64,000 nt of DNA, from assembly GCF_963378085.1 (NCBI RefSeq), contig NZ_OY726395.1, forward strand, positions 62,001 to 126,000, written 5' to 3'. The translations under genes and the position numbers were made by a program. The notes beneath the pieces are model-generated. The model searched no databases. It was not told the DNA's origin and was given only the letters and a program-made list of their open reading frames with translations. This document shows positions 58,472 to 64,000 of the stretch, one piece after another (position 1 is the stretch's first letter; every line of letters starts with the position of its first letter). The stretch comes from Mycolicibacterium sp. MU0050. Lineage in GTDB: Bacteria; Actinomycetota; Actinomycetes; Mycobacteriales; Mycobacteriaceae.

Positions 58472-59283
58472 CGCTGCCCGCCCTGATCGCCACCGATGTG
58501 GACGGCACCCTGCTCGACGACGACGAGCGGATCACCCCGCGGACCAAGGAGGCGGTGGAGGCCGCGGTGGCCGGCGGCACGCAGTTCATCCTGGCCACCG
58601 GCCGGCCGCCGCGCTGGGTGGCGCCGGTGGTCGACGAGCTGGGGTTCGCGCCGATCGCGGTGTGCGCCAACGGTTCGGTGCTGTACGACCCGGCGACCGA
58701 CCGGATCCTGTCGGTGCGCACGCTGTCCATCGACGCCCTGGTCCGGCTGGCCGACATCGCCGAACGGGTGTTGCCGGGTTCCGGGTTGGCCGTCGAGCGG
58801 GTGGGGGAGAGCGCCCACGATGCGGCGACGCCGCAGTTCGTGAGCTCGCCCGGCTACGAGCACGCCTGGTTGAACCCGGACAACACCGAGGTGTCCCTGA
58901 CCGACCTGCTGTCGGCCCCCGCGATCAAGCTGCTGATCCGCCAGGCCGGCGCCACCAGCTCCGACATGGCCGCCGCGTTGCTCCCGCACATCGGCAGCGA
59001 GGCGGACATCACCTACAGCACCAACAACGGTCTGATCGAGGTCATGCCGTCGGGAGTGAGCAAGGCGACCGGGATCGCCGAGTTCGCCGACCCGTTGGGC
59101 ATCGGCGCCGACGAGATCATCACCTTCGGCGACATGCCCAATGACGTGTCGATGCTGGCCTGGGCCGGTCACGGGGTGGCGATGGGCAACGGGCACCCGG
59201 CTGCGATCGCCGCGGCGGACGAGGTGACCACGCCGAACACCGACGACGGGCTGGCCCGGGTCCTCGAACGCTGGTGGCTCTGA
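58468..59283 (+). CDS. HAD-superfamily phosphatase, Cof-type (Rv3813c-like)
   Basis: A 271-residue Cof-like HAD hydrolase. Motif I is DVDGTLLDDDE, motif II ILATGRPPRW, motif IV FGDMPNDVSMLAWAG. A type IIB cap sits between. It may remove phosphate from phosphatidate, sugars or cofactors; the operon with two acyltransferases hints at lipid metabolism. Confidence 0.9.
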   Translation: MTLPALIATDVDGTLLDDDERITPRTKEAVEAAVAGGTQFILATGRPPRWVAPVVDELGFAPIAVCANGSVLYDPATDRILSVRTLSIDALVRLADIAERVLPGSGLAVERVGESAHDAATPQFVSSPGYEHAWLNPDNTEVSLTDLLSAPAIKLLIRQAGATSSDMAAALLPHIGSEADITYSTNNGLIEVMPSGVSKATGIAEFADPLGIGADEIITFGDMPNDVSMLAWAGHGVAMGNGHPAAIAAADEVTTPNTDDGLARVLERWWL

Positions 59284-59298
59284 CCCCACGCCGTCGTC

Positions 59299-59320
59299 GG
59301 CCCAAACGTCCCTTTGGGCC
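59299..59320. terminator. Bidirectional terminator hairpin
   Basis: Perfect 8-bp arms GGCCCAAA and TTTGGGCC around a 6-nt loop, between convergent genes 15 and 44 bases away. A short T-run (GGTTTTTCG) follows on the plus strand after about 20 bases. Confidence 0.65.
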
Positions 59321-59364
59321 GCAAAGGGCGAGTGGTTTCCGGTTTTTCGTCGATCTCGGCGGCG

Positions 59365-61008
59365 CTAGTTGGTGATCTTCAGCTGGATCGGGGTGAAGCG
59401 CTCGAGCTGGACCGGCGGGCCGTCCGGCGGTGGCGGTGGCAGCCGTTGGGCCACCCCGTCGACGACGCGGGTGACCAGCCCGGTCTCGCGGTCGTAGTTC
59501 AGCGTCCCGCGCTGGAAGTTCTGCACGATCCATTGCGGCTCATGGATTTCCGCACTGGTCGGCAGGCCCAGCAGGCCGCGCTCGTAGCCCAGCGACGCCC
59601 AGGCCGCGTAGATGGCGCCGGTGACCGGCTCGGCCCCGCTCTCCGGTGACCAGTACATGGCACCGTGCTCGAAGGTCGCGTAGCGCGCGCCGCGGTCGGC
59701 GAACGCTTCCGGGGAGGTCGGCCTGCCGAGCGGTGAGGCTTCCCCACCCATGGACTCCCATTTGGCCAGGATCGCGCCGCCGCGCAGGCGGTCCTCGAGG
59801 GTCAGCGGGGGCGGCGGCTGGTTGAACCGCGCGGCCAGGTCGCGGATCTCGTCGAGCGCGGCGTAGGCGGCGTCCCCCGGGCAGTCGGTGTTCCCGACGT
59901 CGCGGTGGGTGAAGATGGTGGGCAGCGTGGGCATGGAGCCGCGCGCGAAGTGGGTGAACTGGCCGCCGGCCGACGGCAGAACCACGGTGCCGCGCGGGTC
60001 GACGTGGTCGAGCCCGAGGCGCCAGCCGAGCAGCCGGCCCATGGTGCCCAGCAGGATGTCCGGCGGGCGGAACTCGTTGAAGTTGCCGAGCATCGCCACG
60101 CCGAAGGTGTTGTGGTTGAAGCCGCCGGAGTGGGAGCCCTCCACCGGGCGGTCGGTGCCCCCGGCCCGGCCCTCGAAGACCTGCCCGTACTTGTCGACCA
60201 GCACGTTGTAGCCGATGTCGCACCAGCCCAGCGTCTGGGTGTGATACGCGTAGATCGCCCGGATGATCGCGGCCGAATCCTCGGGCGCGTAGTCGTTGTT
60301 GCCGGCGGTGTGGTGCACCACCGCGGCCTGCACCGCGTCGCCGTAGACCGGCGGGCCGCAGCGACCGGTGGGGCCGGCGCCCCACTGCGCGCGACTGATG
60401 ATGACGGGCGGTTGGCCGGCGGGCAGCGCGGCGGTGGGCGGCGTCCACTGGACGTCGACCGGGGCCTGCGGCGGGCTGATGAAGACCGCGGAAAGGTGCT
60501 GTCCCAGAGGTTGTTCGACGCTGGCGGGACGGTAGCCGAGCTCGCGGTCGGCGTCTTCTTCGCGCGGTTCGCCGGCGGTGGTGGTCGGCGCGTCCGGCGG
60601 TCGGTGGACCGCGATCTGCACGCTGGTGGTGTTGCCGACGAAGACGGGGTCGGTACCGCGCGGCGCGCTGTCGGTGTCGTTGTCGGCGGCCGAGCGCAGT
60701 GGTTCGGCCTCGTACCACGGACCCCAGCTGCCGTCGCCGCGCTTGGCCCGGATCCGCGCGGAGGTGTCGGTGAGGTCGTCTCCGGTGAGCGCCACCATGG
60801 AGAACGGTGTGGGCTGGGAGATCTCCCGCACGGTGGTGCCGCCCCCGACCCCGTCGAGCGGTTGCTCGATCAGGCGGGTGTCCTCGGCGCTGGGTTGGTC
60901 CCGCTGCGACTGCGACCCGTCGAGGGCCCACGGCAGGATCACCACGGTCGCTGCGATCGCGGTGAGCAGCAGAGCCGGCTGTGGCCGGCGGCCGGAACGG
61001 CGGGGCAC
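59365..61008 (-). CDS. N-acetylmuramoyl-L-alanine amidase with LGFP repeats (Rv3811-like)
   Basis: A 547-residue exported peptidoglycan hydrolase. Signal/TM segment LLLTAIAATVVILPWAL, an N-terminal beta domain, then the amidase_2/PGRP core with VVHHTAGNNDY, YNVLVDKYGQVFEGRAGG and FTHRDVGNTDCPG giving the zinc ligands. The C terminus has LGFP-type repeats (WESMGGEASPLGRPTS; WASLGYERGLLGLPTS) that bind cell wall. GTG start. Confidence 0.93.
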   Translation of the reverse strand: MPRRSGRRPQPALLLTAIAATVVILPWALDGSQSQRDQPSAEDTRLIEQPLDGVGGGTTVREISQPTPFSMVALTGDDLTDTSARIRAKRGDGSWGPWYEAEPLRSAADNDTDSAPRGTDPVFVGNTTSVQIAVHRPPDAPTTTAGEPREEDADRELGYRPASVEQPLGQHLSAVFISPPQAPVDVQWTPPTAALPAGQPPVIISRAQWGAGPTGRCGPPVYGDAVQAAVVHHTAGNNDYAPEDSAAIIRAIYAYHTQTLGWCDIGYNVLVDKYGQVFEGRAGGTDRPVEGSHSGGFNHNTFGVAMLGNFNEFRPPDILLGTMGRLLGWRLGLDHVDPRGTVVLPSAGGQFTHFARGSMPTLPTIFTHRDVGNTDCPGDAAYAALDEIRDLAARFNQPPPPLTLEDRLRGGAILAKWESMGGEASPLGRPTSPEAFADRGARYATFEHGAMYWSPESGAEPVTGAIYAAWASLGYERGLLGLPTSAEIHEPQWIVQNFQRGTLNYDRETGLVTRVVDGVAQRLPPPPPDGPPVQLERFTPIQLKITN

Positions 61009-61084
61009 GGCCTGATGTTACGTAAGTGTCGGTTGTTGCCTGTGTTTCGACACGGTACGAAAGTGAATTATGTGACCAATGTGC

Positions 61085-61147
61085 AACGGCACCGCAGGGA
61101 GTTCGGGCTCTGAGGGGTCGAAGGTGAGCCCACCCTGCGGTGCCGTT
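61085..61147. terminator. Very long inverted repeat downstream of pirG
   Basis: Perfect 15-bp arms AACGGCACCGCAGGG and CCCTGCGGTGCCGTT, with a nested GGGCTC/GAGCCC pair inside. It begins 24 bases after the pirG stop and ends 77 bases before the amidase start. It should strongly stop transcription from pirG into the amidase gene. Confidence 0.8.
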
Positions 61148-61170
61148 TGGTTACAGGAATCTGGCGTCGG

Positions 61171-62058
61171 TCACCCCGCCGCGGCGGTGGCGGCCTCGGC
61201 CGCACCGGCGGCGGCTCCGGCGGCGGCCTCGGCAGCCGGGGCGGCGGCGCCCTGGGCGGCCGGTGCCGCGGACTGCACCGCGCTCATGATCGACGGCATC
61301 ACGACGCCCTTGAGCAGGTCGATCGCCTGACCGGCGCCGAGCTGGTTGGCGGCGCTGCTCAGGTCACTGATCAGCCCGCCGCCCCCGGTCGAGGCCGGCA
61401 TCGCCGCCAGCGAGGGGTCACCCAGGATCGGGTAGGTCCCCGCCATCGGGTCGAGCCCGATCGGCGCGCTGATCGGCACCTCATTGGGCAGCCCCAGGCC
61501 GGGTGCCGCACCGGGCACCGGCGCCAGCGGATCGGTCAGCGCCGGGCTCAATCCCGGATCGGTCAGGCCGGGCGTCAGGCCCGCGGGGCTGGTCAGCTCC
61601 GGGGTCAGGGCCGGGTTGGCCAGCGCGGGGTCGGTGAGCGACGGCGTGGTCAGCCCGGGGGTGGCCGGCGTGGTGAGCCCCGGAGTCGTCAGCCCCGGTG
61701 TCGTCAGGCCCGGCGTGGTCAGCCCGGGGGTGGTCAGGCCGGGGGTGGTCAACCCGGGGCTCGTCAGGCCCGGACCGGTCAGCGCCGGATTGGTCAGCCC
61801 GGTGCTGGGCATGGCGCCCGCGGGGCTGAGCCCAGTGGGCATCGGGGGCAGGTTGATGCCGAACTGCGAGAGTCCTTGCTGCAGCGCGGACATCAGCTCG
61901 TTGGGCAGGTCGGTCACGACCGCTGCCTGCTCGAAATCCCGCTCCTGCGGATCCGGCGACAGCTCGGAAAGGGCGATCACGGCAAAAGGACTCGCAACGG
62001 CCAGGGCGGCGACCGCGCTCATGGCTGTCGAGAGCTTGCGTCGACGTCGGTTTGGCAC
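61171..62058 (-). CDS. pirG: Erp/PirG, exported repetitive protein
   Basis: A 295-residue surface protein needed for envelope integrity and growth in hosts. N-terminal export signal (residues ~12-32), then a central run of PGLTT units (about residues 85-130: PGLTS, six adjacent PGLTT, ATPGLTT), a Pro/Leu-rich region, and an Ala-rich hydrophobic C terminus. GTG with GAGGAGACTTCC in front. Divergent from glf as in M. tuberculosis. The repeat region (roughly 61640-61790) varies between species. Confidence 0.93.
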   Translation of the reverse strand: MPNRRRRKLSTAMSAVAALAVASPFAVIALSELSPDPQERDFEQAAVVTDLPNELMSALQQGLSQFGINLPPMPTGLSPAGAMPSTGLTNPALTGPGLTSPGLTTPGLTTPGLTTPGLTTPGLTTPGLTTPATPGLTTPSLTDPALANPALTPELTSPAGLTPGLTDPGLSPALTDPLAPVPGAAPGLGLPNEVPISAPIGLDPMAGTYPILGDPSLAAMPASTGGGGLISDLSSAANQLGAGQAIDLLKGVVMPSIMSAVQSAAPAAQGAAAPAAEAAAGAAAGAAEAATAAAG

Positions 62059-62158
62059 GGAAGTCTCCTCAATCTGGACTACATGTGTGCGTCTTGAACT
62101 ACTGGATCGACGGTACAGCTGTGACAGCTGTGACTAGAGTGACGATGCAGAATCGTGA

Positions 62159-64000
<1,842 letters not shown>

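Noticed and set aside
61640..61790. Regularly spaced repeats resembling a CRISPR array
   Set aside because: Units of about 15 bp without unique spacers, in frame in pirG and encoding PGLTT.

Overview
The window is high-GC chromosomal DNA from a mycobacterium. The evidence is type VII secretion genes, PE/PPE genes, WhiB6, EthR/EthA, EspR, Hns, Erp, galactan-synthesis genes (glf, glfT2), many GTG/TTG starts and 1-4 bp start/stop overlaps. Gene order matches, in reverse, the M. tuberculosis Rv3894c-to-Rv3808c arm (from memory of that genome). Several features differ from M. tuberculosis: a nickel superoxide dismutase sits where sodA normally lies, a third Y-family polymerase is present, a second ferritin is present, and the large sulfolipid/trehalose-lipid block between serS and the plsC genes is missing. 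A non-tuberculous, probably environmental or fast-growing, Mycobacterium/Mycolicibacterium fits best.

Region by region. 1-14559: an ESX-2 type VII secretion operon (eccC2 cut by the window edge, then PE, PPE, esxD, esxC, espG2, a MinD-like ATPase, eccD2, mycP2, eccE2, eccA2), all on +. 14568-17474: a convergent thioesterase/MinD-like pair and whiB6. ESX-1, which separates ESX-2 from this point in M. tuberculosis, is absent here. 17475-24593: a structured 0.78 kb intergenic region, glutamate synthase gltBD and a small ORF. 24689-31519: an acidic protein, an F420-type oxidoreductase, a PHP hydrolase, DinB3-like polymerase, and ethR/ethA with their operator, then rraA. 31531-35168: a TipAL-like MerR regulator with its dyad, membrane-tethered Hns, CopD/CopC and an Rv3850-like protein. 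35346-39079: an exported low-complexity protein, an ImmA/IrrE-type protease plus membrane partner facing espR, and a candidate small RNA. 39080-41588: a manganese riboswitch and TMEM165/GDT1 exporter, an Rv3847 homologue, and divergent sodN/sodX. 41653-50513: rhodanese, DUF4328 protein, glpQ1, two ferritins, LCP protein, CPBP protease, IdeR-controlled Rv3839 homologue, pheA and a phosphatase. 50471-59283: a zincin, Rv3835 homologue, serS, a metallo-beta-lactamase/Rieske fusion with a PH-like partner, two PlsC acyltransferases and a HAD phosphatase. 59365-64000: cell-wall genes: amidase, erp/pirG, glf and the start of glfT2.

How the genes work together. The left third builds a secretion machine plus regulators (WhiB6, EspR) known to govern ESX secretion. 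The middle carries metal and redox management: a Mn2+-sensing exporter, Ni-SOD with its maturation protease, CopC/CopD, and IdeR-controlled ferritin and Rv3839. The right end is envelope construction (arabinogalactan, peptidoglycan turnover, phospholipid acyl transfer, Erp). No mobile element, tRNA, rRNA or CRISPR array was seen. All assignments come from reading the sequence and recalling families; no database search was run.
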